From: Mesorhizobium helmanticense | GTDB lineage: Bacteria > Pseudomonadota > Alphaproteobacteria > Rhizobiales > Rhizobiaceae | Reading direction: 5' to 3' | Length of the DNA stretch: 64,000 nucleotides | Assembly (NCBI RefSeq): GCF_003034915.1 | Contig: NZ_PZJX01000027.1 | Location: forward strand, 170,828 to 234,827 | In this document: piece by piece, positions 26,939-37,398 of the stretch | Numbering within the stretch: position 1 is the first letter of the stretch | Layout of the letters: each line of letters opens with the position of its first letter | The notes under the pieces: model-generated | The model's database searches: none | What the model was told of the DNA's origin: nothing | What the model saw: only the letters and a program-made list of their open reading frames with translations | Translations under genes and position numbers: made by a program

Positions 26939-27364
26939 TTACGCACCGATGGCTTCCAGCCCTTCCTCCAGCCAGTCGGCGAGCAGCGGCATGCCGAGCA
27001 GATATTTGGCGGTGCGCTTGTTGGCGCGCTCGCGCGCGGCCGCCAACGCGTCCGCCCATTCGGAAGCGTCATAGTCGCCGCGGCCGACCCAGGCGAGTGC
27101 CACGAGTTCGGCCGCCTCGTCCACATTGAGGTCGTTGATCAGTTCGCGCAGTTCTTCCTCGGTGAGGTTTTCCGAGCTTTCCTCGGCCAGGCCGTCATGA
27201 TGGTGGTTGTCGTGCGCCTGCCCGTCGAGTTCTATCTCGTGCTCGGCGCCGTCGGCATAGTCTTCGTTGACAGCGGCGCTCAGCGCCTTCGCCTTGAGAA
27301 TGAACAGGCGCACGGTATCGGGACCGATCGAAAGCTCCCATTCCTTTTCAAGGCGCTGCTGCAC
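26939..27364 (-). CDS. DUF3775 domain protein
   Basis: 141 residues, acidic. A central His-rich segment (GQAHDNHHHDGLAEE) separates two conserved parts: LSIGPDTVRLFILKAKALS and LTEEELRELINDLNVDEAAELVALAWVGRGDY. This is the alphaproteobacterial DUF3775 family, with no established role. The start shown is the family start. Soluble and probably cytoplasmic. Confidence 0.8.
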   Translation of the reverse strand: MQQRLEKEWELSIGPDTVRLFILKAKALSAAVNEDYADGAEHEIELDGQAHDNHHHDGLAEESSENLTEEELRELINDLNVDEAAELVALAWVGRGDYDASEWADALAAARERANKRTAKYLLGMPLLADWLEEGLEAIGA

Positions 27365-27594
27365 TGGCCTTTCTCCGCATGCTCCGTTTGCCGGATGATA
27401 GCGAATTTGCAGCGCGCGTCACGTCACGTTCGGCTTGCAGCCTTTATCTTTGGCAAATTCCGGCGGACCTGCGCGCATTCTGCTTGGATCGGAGATCGAA
27501 GAGCGGGCGGTTGAGTGTCGGTTTCTGGCATTTGCGGGATGAAACGGCTTTCGTCCGGCGTTAGTGTTGCATTGTTCTTCTCAAGGAGGCTTCG

Positions 27595-28125
27595 ATGCGC
27601 AGACGATTGCTGATCCAGGTTCTGGCGGTTGCCGCCCTGCCGCTTTTTGCGGTTCCGGCGTTTTCGGCCGGTGAAGGTGGTGGAGGCGGCCAGACCACGA
27701 AATGCAAGAAGGGTGAGGTTTGGGACAAGAAGAAGCAGAAATGTGCGCCGCCGCAGCAAGGCATGTTGGACGACGACAATATCTATGAAGCGGGCCACGA
27801 CCTGGCGATGGCCGGGCGCTATGACGAGGCGATCGCCGTGCTCAGCCTGGCCGCCAACAAGCAGGATCCGCGCATCCTCAACTATCTCGGTTATTCGCAC
27901 CGCCATTCCGGCCGCGTCATCGTCGGCCTCGGCTATTACGAGGAAGCGCTGCGCATCGATCCCGATTACACGCTGGTGCGCGAATATCTCGGCGAAGCGC
28001 ATCTGCAGATCGGCGACCTCGCCGGCGCCCAGGAACAGCTCCGCGAGATCGAAAAGCGCACCGGCAAGGGATCGCGCGAATACGGCATGCTGTCCGAACA
28101 GATCGACCATTTCATGAGGAGCTGA
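27595..28125 (+). CDS. Secreted TPR-repeat protein
   Basis: 176 residues. Signal peptide 1-25, a short Gly-rich and Lys-rich stretch with two Cys (KCKKGEVWDKKKQKC), then about three tetratricopeptide repeats (AGHDLAMAGRYDEAIAVL, LNYLGYSHRHSGRVIVGLGYYEEAL, REYLGEAHLQIGDLAGAQEQL). TPR domains bind partner proteins; this one is periplasmic. AAGGAGG precedes the start, and a strong terminator follows at 28148. Confidence 0.82.
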   Translation: MRRRLLIQVLAVAALPLFAVPAFSAGEGGGGGQTTKCKKGEVWDKKKQKCAPPQQGMLDDDNIYEAGHDLAMAGRYDEAIAVLSLAANKQDPRILNYLGYSHRHSGRVIVGLGYYEEALRIDPDYTLVREYLGEAHLQIGDLAGAQEQLREIEKRTGKGSREYGMLSEQIDHFMRS

Positions 28126-28147
28126 TCTATCCCCAATACTCCTCAAC

Positions 28148-28175
28148 CGGCCGCGAGCAATCGCGGCCGTTTTTT
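28148..28175 (+). terminator. Intrinsic terminator of the TPR gene
   Basis: A perfect nine-base-pair stem CGGCCGCGA/TCGCGGCCG with a GCAA tetraloop, followed by six T. Confidence 0.9.
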
Positions 28176-28305
28176 GTCGCCTCTCGCTCCGCCAGCCCTC
28201 GTTGCCGCCACGGCATTTCCAGAAATGGCGGAGAATTTTTGAAAACCGACTTTTTGGACGTGAAAACCGCGCAAAGATTGCTATATCTTGGGAAATTGTG
28301 GTGAA

Positions 28306-28346
28306 ACGGTTCCGTTAGCCCGAGGCTGCCGGACCGTTTTCTTTTT
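28306..28346 (+). promoter_or_regulatory. Terminator-like hairpin in the greA leader
   Basis: ACGGTTCCG pairs with CGGACCGT and a TTTTCTTTTT tract follows, 60 bp before greA. It could end a short leader RNA (greA in E. coli makes such an RNA, GraL) or be an attenuator. Confidence 0.6.
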
Positions 28347-28407
28347 GTACCCATCGACAAGGTCATCCCCGACAAAGCGGGGGTGGCGGCAGGAAAGGTC
28401 AGGCATC

Positions 28408-28881
28408 ATGAACAAGGTCCCGATGACAGGCGAGGGGTTCGCGTCATTGAAGGAAGAACTGCGTTGGCGTCAGCAGGAAGAGCGCCCGCGCATCATCGAG
28501 GCGATCTCCGAAGCGCGCTCGCATGGCGACCTGTCCGAAAATGCCGAATACCACGCGGCGAAAGAGGCGCAGAGCCTTAATGAGGGCCGCGTCAACGAAC
28601 TCGAGGACCTGATAGCGCGGGCCGAGGTCATCGACGTCACCAAGCTCAGCGGCGACAAGGTCAAGTTCGGCGCCACGGTTGTGCTGGTCGACGAGGACAC
28701 GGAAGAGAAGAAGACCTACCAGATCGTCGGCGACCAGGAAGCGGACGTGAAGTCCGGCCGCATCTCGATCTCCTCGCCGATCGCGCGCGCGCTGATCGGC
28801 AAGGAAGTCGGCGACGCGATCGAAGTCAACGCGCCCGGTGGCGCGCGGGGATACGAGATCGTCCAGGTGCAGTTCATCTAG
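28408..28881 (+). CDS. greA: Transcription elongation factor GreA
   Basis: 157 residues, the usual GreA length. The N-terminal coiled coil ends in the tip DLSENAEYH with the acidic residues that enter the RNA-polymerase secondary channel and stimulate cleavage of backtracked RNA; the C-terminal FKBP-like domain contains [13 protein letters not shown] and the family end [18 protein letters not shown] terminator-like hairpin in its leader suggests regulated expression. It converges with waaC, five bases apart. Confidence 0.97.
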   Translation: MNKVPMTGEGFASLKEELRWRQQEERPRIIEAISEARSHGDLSENAEYHAAKEAQSLNEGRVNELEDLIARAEVIDVTKLSGDKVKFGATVVLVDEDTEEKKTYQIVGDQEADVKSGRISISSPIARALIGKEVGDAIEVNAPGGARGYEIVQVQFI

Positions 28882-28886
28882 GGCCT

Positions 28887-29861
28887 CTACGTCGCGGCCT
28901 GCGATTTGAGTTCTAGCAGCCTTTCGGCTTCCGCCATCACCGCATCCGGCGCAACGCCTCCGCTGGGCGGGGCCAGAAGCGTCGATGAGAACGGCCCGCG
29001 CGGGCCGGTCAGACCGGGTTCGGTCGCCAGGAACACGGCGACGGTCGGCAGGCCGAAGGCGCTGGCGAGATGGGTGAGGCCGGTGTCGGCGCCGATTACC
29101 AGCGTTGACCGGCCGATGAGCGCGGCGATCTCGGCAAGCGGTGATTTCGGCACCAGTTCGGTCCGCGGAACGGCCTTGGCGATCGCTTCGGCGACCGCCT
29201 TTTCAGCCTGGTTCGACCAGGTGGTGACCGGTGTAATCCCTCTTTCGACCAAGAGCCGGGCGGTCTCGATCCAGTCGCCGACCGGCCATTTCTTGTCCTC
29301 GCGGCTGGTGCCATGCAGCAGGAAGGCGGTTTTGCCTTCGACGCGAGGTAGACGTCCGGCTGGCGGCGCTATGCCGGAATCGAGGTTGGAAAGATCAGGC
29401 TGGTAGCCGAGCGCCAGCCCGAACAGCCGCCTTGTGCGCTCTATGGCGTGCAGGTCGCGCGGCACGGCGTAGCGGCGATCATAAAACAGGGCGGCTGTTG
29501 GCTCGCGCGCGCTCGAACGGTCGAAGCCGGCAAGGGGTGCTGCTGCCTGTTTCGCCACCAGAGCCGATTTCAGCAGGCCTTGCGCATCGATGACGAGGTC
29601 ATAGCGGCCGGCTCGCAAGGCGCGTCGCAAGCCCGCCGCCTCGCGCCAGGTGTTGCGGCCGAGCAAGTTCTTGCGCCAGCGCCGGATCGCCACTGTGTGA
29701 ATGGTGCCGATCGCCGGGTGCAAGGCGACGATGCCGGCAAAAGCCTCTTCCACGCACCAGTCGAATGAGATTTCAGGCCGATTGCGGTGCGCATCCTCGA
29801 CGGCCGGAAAAGTGTGGATGACATCGCCCATCGAGGACGTCTTGACGATGAGCACCTTCAT
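28887..29861 (-). CDS. waaC: ADP-heptose:LPS heptosyltransferase I (WaaC)
   Basis: About 324 residues, GT9/GT-B fold. KTSSMGDVIHTFPAV is the acceptor-side loop with the catalytic Asp, HGTSREDKKWP and IGADTGLTHLASAFGLPTVAVF are the ADP-heptose-binding motifs. It adds the first heptose to Kdo2-lipid A at the inner membrane face. ATG 29861 overlaps the waaF stop as ATGA, so it is the last gene of hldD-waaF-waaC. Confidence 0.93.
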   Translation of the reverse strand: MKVLIVKTSSMGDVIHTFPAVEDAHRNRPEISFDWCVEEAFAGIVALHPAIGTIHTVAIRRWRKNLLGRNTWREAAGLRRALRAGRYDLVIDAQGLLKSALVAKQAAAPLAGFDRSSAREPTAALFYDRRYAVPRDLHAIERTRRLFGLALGYQPDLSNLDSGIAPPAGRLPRVEGKTAFLLHGTSREDKKWPVGDWIETARLLVERGITPVTTWSNQAEKAVAEAIAKAVPRTELVPKSPLAEIAALIGRSTLVIGADTGLTHLASAFGLPTVAVFLATEPGLTGPRGPFSSTLLAPPSGGVAPDAVMAEAERLLELKSQAAT

Positions 29862-30865
29862 GCGGCGGCCGGCATTTCCAGCAACCGGTCCGCCGCCGCC
29901 GCGACCCGTGCGACCTCGAGTGTCTTCAGGCAGTTGAGATGGCCGAGCGGGCAGATTTTCTTGTGGCACGGCGAACAGGACAGGCCAAGCCAGACCAGTT
30001 CGCGACGCTCGGTGAGCGGCGGCGTGTTGTCGGGCGAGGTCGAGCCGTAGACCGCAACGATCGGCGTGCCGACAGCGGCGGCGACATGCATCAGTCCGCT
30101 GTCGTTCGACACGGCGAGCCTGGCGGCTGATATCAGGTCGATGGCGTCTTCCAGCCGTGTCTTGCCGGCGAGGTCGACAACGCCGGGCGCAAGCCTGGCG
30201 ATTTCCGCCGTCACGTCGGCGTCGTTCTTCGAGCCGAACAGCGCGACGTCAAACCCCTTCGCCATCAGGTCGCTGGCAAGGCCGGCATAGTGTTCGCTGG
30301 GCCAGCGCTTGGCCGGGCCGAATTCGGCGCCGGGCATCAGAGCGACGAATTTCTTCATCCCCAGCCCAAACCGGCGGAGCAATGCCGCCTGGTTGGCTGT
30401 GTCGACGGTTAGCCTTGGAGCGCGGAATGTACCGCCCTGGGCGAGGTTGAAATAGGCCTGCGCGGTGCGTCGCCTCACGGCATCGGGCAATGGCACGATG
30501 TCGGTCAGCAGCCCATAACGCATTTCCCTGAGATTGCCGATACGGCGCGGAATGCGCGCAAAGTACGGAATCAGCGCCGATTTCCAGCTTCCCGGCATGA
30601 TATAGGCGATGTCGTAGCGGCCACGCAGCAGCCGGCCGAAGCGCCGGCGGATGCGGAACTCCAGCGCGCCGGATTTTAGCGGCAAGTCGATCTGCTGGCG
30701 TATCTCGGGCATGCGTGCGACCAGCGGCGCCGCCCATGCCGGCGCCAGCACGTCGATCGCGGCGTTCGGGTGAAGCTCTCTCAGCGCCGAAAACAGGCAC
30801 TGCGCCATCACCATGTCGCCCACCCAGCGTGGGCCGATCACGAGGATCGTTGGGCTTTCAGCCAT
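29858..30865 (-). CDS. waaF: ADP-heptose:LPS heptosyltransferase II (WaaF)
   Basis: 335 residues, GT9. [15 protein letters not shown] carries the catalytic Asp, [12 protein letters not shown] and [25 protein letters not shown] bind ADP-heptose, and a Cys cluster [16 protein letters not shown] near the end is typical of WaaF. It adds the second heptose of the LPS inner core. Its first 28 bases overlap hldD, and it overlaps waaC by four, so the three are translated as a coupled set. Confidence 0.93.
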   Translation of the reverse strand: MAESPTILVIGPRWVGDMVMAQCLFSALRELHPNAAIDVLAPAWAAPLVARMPEIRQQIDLPLKSGALEFRIRRRFGRLLRGRYDIAYIMPGSWKSALIPYFARIPRRIGNLREMRYGLLTDIVPLPDAVRRRTAQAYFNLAQGGTFRAPRLTVDTANQAALLRRFGLGMKKFVALMPGAEFGPAKRWPSEHYAGLASDLMAKGFDVALFGSKNDADVTAEIARLAPGVVDLAGKTRLEDAIDLISAARLAVSNDSGLMHVAAAVGTPIVAVYGSTSPDNTPPLTERRELVWLGLSCSPCHKKICPLGHLNCLKTLEVARVAAAADRLLEMPAAA

Positions 30866-31788
30866 TCGACATAGTCTCTGACGCCGGTTTCCACTGTGCG
30901 AAATTGGCCATTGTAGCCGGCTGCGCGCAACCGTGACATATCAGCTTGCGTAAAACTCTGGTAGCTGCCCTTGAGGTGGTCGGGGAAGTCGATGAATTCG
31001 ATCTGCCCCTGGCCCAGCGTGTCGATCACCGTTTCGGCGATGGCGCGGAATGGCTGGGCGCGGCCGGTGCCGCAATTGAAGATGCCGCTTGAGCCGCGCT
31101 TCCACAGCCACAGATTGACGTCTGCGACATCGCCGACATGGATGAAGTCGCGGCTCTGCTCGCCGGGGCCGAAACCGTCATAGGCGCCGAACAGCTTCGG
31201 GTTCTGTCCTTGCTCGACTTGGTTGAACAGATGGTAGGCGACCGAGGCCATCGCGCCCTTATGCGCCTCGCGCGGTCCGTAGACGTTGAAATAGCGCAGG
31301 CCCGCCACCTGCGAATGATCGGTATCGAAGACGGTGCGCCTGACATAGTCGTCGAACAATTTCTTGGAATAGGCGTAGACGTTGAGCGGCCGTTCAAGCT
31401 CCGGTTCCTCGCGAAACTCGGCGCTGCTGCCATAGACGGAGGCGGAGGAGGCGTAGAGGAAGGGCACACGCAGCGCGAGGCACGCATGCAGCAGCCGTTT
31501 CGAGAAGGTGTAGTTCACTTCCATCATGAACTTGCCGTTCCACTCCGTGGTGGTCGAGCAGGCGCCCTGGTGGAAGACGGCTTCGATGCGACCCAGGTCT
31601 CCCGCCTCCAGGCGGGCCAAGAAATCATCCTTGTCGAGATAGTCGGCGATCTGGAGATCGGCGAGGTTGGCGATCTTGTGGCCGTCGGTGAGATCGTCGA
31701 CGACAAGAATGTCGGTGAGGCCTTCGGCATTGAGCGCGGCGACGATATTGGAGCCGATCATGCCGGCGCCGCCCGTGACGATGATCAT
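30838..31788 (-). CDS. hldD: ADP-L-glycero-D-manno-heptose 6-epimerase (HldD)
   Basis: 316 residues, extended SDR. N-terminal GGAGMIGSN (6-14), the YAYSKK catalytic Tyr/Lys pair (YxxxK) and the [12 protein letters not shown] motif of NDP-sugar epimerases. It converts ADP-D-glycero- to ADP-L-glycero-D-manno-heptose, the substrate for WaaC and WaaF in the same operon. The upstream enzymes HldE, GmhA and GmhB are encoded 1 kb away on the other strand. Confidence 0.95.
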   Translation of the reverse strand: MIIVTGGAGMIGSNIVAALNAEGLTDILVVDDLTDGHKIANLADLQIADYLDKDDFLARLEAGDLGRIEAVFHQGACSTTTEWNGKFMMEVNYTFSKRLLHACLALRVPFLYASSASVYGSSAEFREEPELERPLNVYAYSKKLFDDYVRRTVFDTDHSQVAGLRYFNVYGPREAHKGAMASVAYHLFNQVEQGQNPKLFGAYDGFGPGEQSRDFIHVGDVADVNLWLWKRGSSGIFNCGTGRAQPFRAIAETVIDTLGQGQIEFIDFPDHLKGSYQSFTQADMSRLRAAGYNGQFRTVETGVRDYVEWLKAQRSS

Positions 31789-31942
31789 ATCGATAGCCCT
31801 GACCTGCGGTTTGCTTGCCGATTCCGGCCCTTATAGGGGAGCCCGGCGAGGCTGTCGATAAAGGCCGCTGGCGGGCGTCGGCTGGGCAGTTGCCACAGTG
31901 CCGCCTTAAAGCTCTCGCTTCAGTCGTGGATCCGCCGGGTCA

Positions 31943-31990
31943 GTCAGCAGGCCGACGACCGGGCCAGTCGGTAGGCCGACGACCGGGATC
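31943..31990. repeat. 24-bp tandem duplication
   Basis: Two adjacent 24-bp units (20 of 24 positions identical; shared core AGGCCGACGACCGGG) just before the LysE-family gene, 18 bp from its start. Confidence 0.85.
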
Positions 31991-32007
31991 GTGAAGGAGC
32001 AAGGCAA

Positions 32008-32640
32008 ATGCCGTCGACCGAACTGCTTATCGCCTTCTTCGCCACCACCGCGATTTTCGCCTATATTCCTGGCCCGGCCATGCTTTACGCCGCCGCGCAG
32101 ACCATGGCGCGTGGGCGCTGGTCCGGGCTGACGGCGGCGTTCGGCATTCATCTTGGCGGCTATGTGCATGTTTTTGCGGCCGCTGCCGGGCTGTCCGTGC
32201 TGTTCCACGCCGTGCCGCCGCTCTACATGGCGGTCAAGCTCATCGGCGCGCTCTACCTGATCTGGCTCGGCGTTTCCCTGTTCCGCAAGCGGACGGACGG
32301 CGACGCGGCACTGCCCGCGATCGAGCGGAAATCGGCGCGCCGCGCCTTTTTCGAGAGCATCGCCGTCGAGGTGCTTAACCCCAAGACGGCGATCTTCTTC
32401 ATGGCCTTCCTGCCGCAATTCATCGATGCATCGGCCGCACTCCCGGTCTGGCTGCAATTCGTCGTGCTTGGAACCATCGTCAACCTGATGTTCTCTTCTG
32501 CCGATATCGTCTGTGTGTTCCTGGCGGGCGCCGTTCTCGGCCGCTTGCGGCGTTCGAGCCGCGCGCAGCGCCTGATGCAGCGGGCCGGAGGCGCGGTGCT
32601 GGTCGGGCTCGGTGTGCACGTCGCCTTGCAGAAAAGTTGA
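32008..32640 (+). CDS. LysE/RhtB-family amino-acid exporter
   Basis: 210 residues with about six transmembrane helices. It shows the family pattern IPGPAMLYAAAQTMARGRWSGL (N-terminal motif) and VEVLNPKTAIFFMAFLPQF. LysE/RhtB proteins export amino acids or their derivatives across the inner membrane; the substrate is not predictable. AGGAGC precedes the ATG, and the 24-bp duplication lies immediately upstream. Confidence 0.88.
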   Translation: MPSTELLIAFFATTAIFAYIPGPAMLYAAAQTMARGRWSGLTAAFGIHLGGYVHVFAAAAGLSVLFHAVPPLYMAVKLIGALYLIWLGVSLFRKRTDGDAALPAIERKSARRAFFESIAVEVLNPKTAIFFMAFLPQFIDASAALPVWLQFVVLGTIVNLMFSSADIVCVFLAGAVLGRLRRSSRAQRLMQRAGGAVLVGLGVHVALQKS

Positions 32641-32777
32641 CACAGCGAGCCGCCGTTGCGCTGGCGCGAATTGCGGTATATCGGCTTCGCCACGAAAAGA
32701 CCGGTCAGCCGGTTCATTTTCTCGGCGAATGGTTCCAAGAGCATTGAGATCGGCTTTTCCCGCGCGTTGCAAATGAC

Positions 32778-34271
32778 ATGATCAAGCACAATCCGCCTTC
32801 TCCCGAACCCTTGCACCGCGCCATTTCGCGGTTCGGCGACGTCACCGTGCTGGTGGTCGGCGACTTCATCCTCGACCGTTTCGTCAACGGCGTGATCGAG
32901 CGGATTTCACCCGAAGCGCCGATCCCCGTGCTGCATGGGCGCGGCGAGATGCTGGCGATGGGCGGCGCCGGCAATGTCGTCTCCAACATCGTTTCGCTCG
33001 GCGCTGCCGCCATACCGGTTTCGGTGATCGGCGACGACCATGCGGGCAGCAATCTGATAGGCATGCTGGGAGAGCTGGGCGTCGGGACCGATGGCCTCGC
33101 GCGGGATCGCGATCGCATGACCTCGTCGAAAAGCCGTTTCAGCGCGCTCAACCAGCAGGTGCTGCGTTTCGACGAGGAGGAAATCAAGCCGTTGGGCGAC
33201 GCGGAGCGAGCGATGCTGATCCGGCATTTCCGCGCAGCGCTTGCGCAAGCCGACATCGTCATCCTGTCCGATTACGGCAAGGGCATATTGCTCGATGGCG
33301 TCGCTGGCGAGCTGATCTCGATCTGCCGTGAGGCGGGCAAGCCGGTTCTGGTCGATCCGAAGGGACGTGACTATGCACGCTATGCCGGGGCGACGGCGAT
33401 CACGCCCAATCGCAAGGAGCTCGGCGAAGCGGTAGGACGTGTGGTTTTCGCCGACGACGAGATCGTCGCTGCGGCGCGTGAGCTGATCTCGGCGCATGGC
33501 TTCGATTTCGTCGTCGCGACGCGCAGCGAGAAAGGCATGAGCGTCGTCGGGGCGCAGGATGCCCGGCACATCGCCACGCAGGCGCGCGAAGTGTTCGACG
33601 TGTCCGGCGCCGGCGACACCGTCATCGCGACGTTTGCGTTGGCGCTTGCGGCAGGCGCCGACCGTGTCATGGCCGCCTCCCTCGCCAATGCCGCGGGCGG
33701 CGTAGTGGTGGGAAAGCGCGGCACCGCGCGGTTGACGGTCGAGGAACTGACTGGCGCGCTGTTGCGCTCGCACGGACCGGTCGCCCCCCGCAGCGCGATC
33801 CTCGATGCCGCCGCCGCCGCAAGGCTGGTGGCGACGTGGAAGAACGAGGGACTTTCCGTTGGCTTCACCAATGGCTGCTTCGACATCCTTCATGCCGGCC
33901 ATGTCAGCCTGTTGCACGCCGCACGCAGCCAGTGCGACCGGCTGGTGTTGGGCCTCAACAGCGATGCTTCAGTGCGCCGGCTGAAAGGGCCGGGGCGTCC
34001 GGTCAACGATGAGCATGACCGCGCCTGCGTGCTGGCCGCGCTTGCCTCGGTCGATGCCGTCGTCGTCTTCGAGGAGGACACACCGCTCGCCCTGATCGAG
34101 GCTTTGCTGCCCGACATACTGGTAAAGGGTGCGGACTATACCGTCGACACCGTGGTTGGCGCCGATGTGGTGCAGAAGGCCGGCGGGCGAGTGGTGCTGG
34201 TCGACCTCGTCGCCGGCAAGAGCACCACCGGCACCATCGGCAAATTGCGCGCCGGCGGCACTGCCAATTGA
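32778..34271 (+). CDS. hldE: Bifunctional heptose-7-P kinase / heptose-1-P adenylyltransferase (HldE)
   Basis: 497 residues, two domains. Residues ~1-320 are the PfkB/ribokinase-type kinase (GDFILDRFVNG, GGAGNVVSN, and the catalytic VSGAGDT near 275); ~345-497 is the nucleotidyltransferase with GCFDILHAGHVSLL (HxGH-type) and GLNSDASVRRLKG. It makes heptose-1,7-bisphosphate and then ADP-heptose. The gene is followed seven bases later by gmhA, so the pathway genes form one unit. Confidence 0.95.
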   Translation: MIKHNPPSPEPLHRAISRFGDVTVLVVGDFILDRFVNGVIERISPEAPIPVLHGRGEMLAMGGAGNVVSNIVSLGAAAIPVSVIGDDHAGSNLIGMLGELGVGTDGLARDRDRMTSSKSRFSALNQQVLRFDEEEIKPLGDAERAMLIRHFRAALAQADIVILSDYGKGILLDGVAGELISICREAGKPVLVDPKGRDYARYAGATAITPNRKELGEAVGRVVFADDEIVAAARELISAHGFDFVVATRSEKGMSVVGAQDARHIATQAREVFDVSGAGDTVIATFALALAAGADRVMAASLANAAGGVVVGKRGTARLTVEELTGALLRSHGPVAPRSAILDAAAAARLVATWKNEGLSVGFTNGCFDILHAGHVSLLHAARSQCDRLVLGLNSDASVRRLKGPGRPVNDEHDRACVLAALASVDAVVVFEEDTPLALIEALLPDILVKGADYTVDTVVGADVVQKAGGRVVLVDLVAGKSTTGTIGKLRAGGTAN

Positions 34272-34278
34272 GGAATTC

Positions 34279-34851
34279 ATGTCCGAACTGAACGATTATC
34301 TGATCCGCTCGGCGGCCGCGATCAACGCGATGGTCGAACGCGACCTCACCAGCGAGATGGAGCGCGCGGTGAGCGCCGTCGTCGCCGCGCTTTCGTCGGG
34401 GAAGGCATTGCTGATAGCCGGCAATGGCGGCTCCGCCAGCGACGCCATCCACATTGCCGGCGAACTGGTCGGCCGTTTCCTGAAGGAGCGCAAGGCCTAT
34501 AACGTCATCGCGCTGCCGGCCAACGCGGCGGTGCTGACCGCCTGGGGCAACGACTACGGCTTCGATACGGTGTTTTCGCGCCAGGTCGAGGCGCATGGCG
34601 CAGCGGGTGCCGTGCTGCTAGCCATCTCGACCAGCGGCAATTCACCGAGCATCCTGGCCGCCGCCGAACAGGCGCGCATGATGGGCATGACGGTGATCAG
34701 CCTGACCGGCGATACCGGCGGCAAGCTCAAGCCGCTTTCCGACATCCTGCTCAACGTGCCTTCGACGTCGACGCCGATCATCCAGCAGGGGCATCTGTGC
34801 CTCTATCATCATCTGTGCGAAATGGTCGAAGCGCGCCTCAGCGATGGCTGA
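34279..34851 (+). CDS. gmhA: Sedoheptulose-7-phosphate isomerase (GmhA)
   Basis: 190 residues, SIS domain. GNGGSASDAIHIAGELVGRF and TSGNSPSILAA bind the phosphosugar; HLCLYHHLCEMVE supplies the metal-binding His/Glu near the C-terminus. It converts sedoheptulose-7-phosphate to heptose-7-phosphate, the first step of ADP-heptose synthesis. ATG 34279 has GAGGAA. The end overlaps gmhB by eight bases. Confidence 0.95.
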   Translation: MSELNDYLIRSAAAINAMVERDLTSEMERAVSAVVAALSSGKALLIAGNGGSASDAIHIAGELVGRFLKERKAYNVIALPANAAVLTAWGNDYGFDTVFSRQVEAHGAAGAVLLAISTSGNSPSILAAAEQARMMGMTVISLTGDTGGKLKPLSDILLNVPSTSTPIIQQGHLCLYHHLCEMVEARLSDG

Positions 34852-35491
34852 CATGGGCGCCGCCGAGGCGTCGAGCCGCTACCCGCTCGAGGAACCGGGC
34901 CTATGGGTCGAGCGGATTGGCGACAGGATATTTCCGGCCGGCAGGCCGGCACTCTTCCTCGACCGGGACGGCACCATCAATGTCGATACCGACTATCCCA
35001 GCGATCCGGCGGACATCGTCCTGCGCGGCGACATCGCCCCGGTGATCGAGACCGCCAACCGGGGCAATGTCCCGGTCGTCGTGGTGACCAACCAGTCAGG
35101 CATCGCGCGCGGCTATTTTGACTGGAACATTTTCGCGGCTGTCAACGCTCGCGTGCTCGACTTGCTGCGGGGCAGCAACGGGTTTGTCGATATGGTTGTT
35201 GCCTGTGCCTATCACGAGGCCGGCACAGGGCCACTGGCGATCGCCAACCACCCGATGCGCAAGCCCAATCCGGGCATGTTGCTTGAGGCAGCCAAGCGCC
35301 TACGGCTCGATCTCAAGGACTCGCTGATCGTTGGCGACAAGCTGGCGGATATGGAAGCGGGGCGGCGCGCGGGCCTGTCGCAAGGCTGGCTGGTCGACGG
35401 CGAGGCGTCCAATCAAGGCGGATTCAGCACCATGCGCCTGCGCAATCGCGGCGATCTGGCCGGCTTGCTGGCGGCGATCGAGGCGCTGTAG
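34844..35491 (+). CDS. gmhB: D,D-heptose 1,7-bisphosphate phosphatase (GmhB), HAD family
   Basis: 215 residues, HAD fold: LFLDRDGTIN (nucleophile Asp), VTNQSGIARGYF (motif II Thr), KPNPGML (motif III Lys) and IVGDKLADMEAG (motif IV). The usual GmhB zinc loop cysteines are not evident; CAYHEAG lies in that place. It removes the 7-phosphate between the two HldE reactions. It is translationally coupled to gmhA, giving a complete pathway with hldD on the other strand. Confidence 0.9.
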   Translation: MADMGAAEASSRYPLEEPGLWVERIGDRIFPAGRPALFLDRDGTINVDTDYPSDPADIVLRGDIAPVIETANRGNVPVVVVTNQSGIARGYFDWNIFAAVNARVLDLLRGSNGFVDMVVACAYHEAGTGPLAIANHPMRKPNPGMLLEAAKRLRLDLKDSLIVGDKLADMEAGRRAGLSQGWLVDGEASNQGGFSTMRLRNRGDLAGLLAAIEAL

Positions 35492-35557
35492 GCCGGTCCG
35501 GTCAGATAGAGTCAGGTTTCTGCTCTACGTCATTGTTTTGTTGGCTTTTACTGTGCT

Positions 35558-35587
35558 TGCAATGCCGATCTCCCGGTCGGCATTGCA
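35558..35587. terminator. Stable hairpin between gmhB and lrp
   Basis: An eleven-base-pair inverted repeat TGCAATGCCGA/TCGGCATTGCA with an eight-base loop sits between the convergent genes. No T-run follows on either strand, so it may instead stabilise 3' ends. Confidence 0.4.
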
Positions 35588-35588
35588 C

Positions 35589-36065
35589 TCAAGCCGGAAA
35601 CGCCACCAGACCTTCATCCTTGACCCGGCGGATGGTGAGCGCGGTGCGCACCGTGTCGACATTCGGCGCCGAGGCCAGTTCCTCGATGACGAAGGTCTGG
35701 AAGGCGCCGAGGTCGCTTGCCACGCAGTGCAGCAGGAAGTCGGATTCGCCCGACACCATCCAGGCGTCGCGCACGATCGGCCAGCCGCGCGTGCGTTCGG
35801 CGAAGGTCTTGAGCTCGGCATCGGCCTGGTGATGCAGACCGATAAGGCAGAAGGCGACGACGTCCATGCCAAGCGCCGGCGCATTGAGCAGCGCGCGATA
35901 GCCGCGGATGATGCCGGCCTCTTCAAGCCGCCTGACGCGGCGCAGGCATGGCGGCGCCGAAATGCCGACGCGGCTGGACAATTCGACATTGGTCATGCGC
36001 CCGTCCTGTTGAAGCTCGCGCAGGATCTTCCAGTCGATGGCGTCGAGATCGGCTTTGAGCGGCAT
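35589..36065 (-). CDS. Lrp/AsnC-family transcriptional regulator
   Basis: 158 residues. N-terminal helix-turn-helix (AIDWKILRELQQDGRMTNVELSSRVGIS) and C-terminal RAM ligand-binding domain (from ~75; VSGESDFLLHCVASDLGAFQTF). Lrp proteins bind amino acids and control transport or metabolism. It diverges from trxB across 245 bp. Confidence 0.9.
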   Translation of the reverse strand: MPLKADLDAIDWKILRELQQDGRMTNVELSSRVGISAPPCLRRVRRLEEAGIIRGYRALLNAPALGMDVVAFCLIGLHHQADAELKTFAERTRGWPIVRDAWMVSGESDFLLHCVASDLGAFQTFVIEELASAPNVDTVRTALTIRRVKDEGLVAFPA

Positions 36066-36256
36066 GGATACCCTTCGGCGCTTCGCGCAAGAATCTTTCG
36101 TGATTTTGCAATTAAACGACTTACGCGTCTCGCTTCAATCGGCGATTTTCTGACAGTCACCGCGCAAGATGTTCATGGATCGTCTGTTGGCGCCGAAGCT
36201 TTCCGGGGACGAAGCGCAGCTCGTCTTGCTGGCGTCGTCCGCAACACCTAGATTAG

Positions 36257-37285
<1,029 letters not shown>

Positions 37286-37398
37286 AAGTTCAAGAGGCGG
37301 CTGAGAAAAGTCGTTCAAAAGCCTGATTTTATTTCCAAACGCTAAGAGCGGGGCAGACGCTAGAGCGGGCAGACGCCAAAGAAAGCACGAGGGGAATC

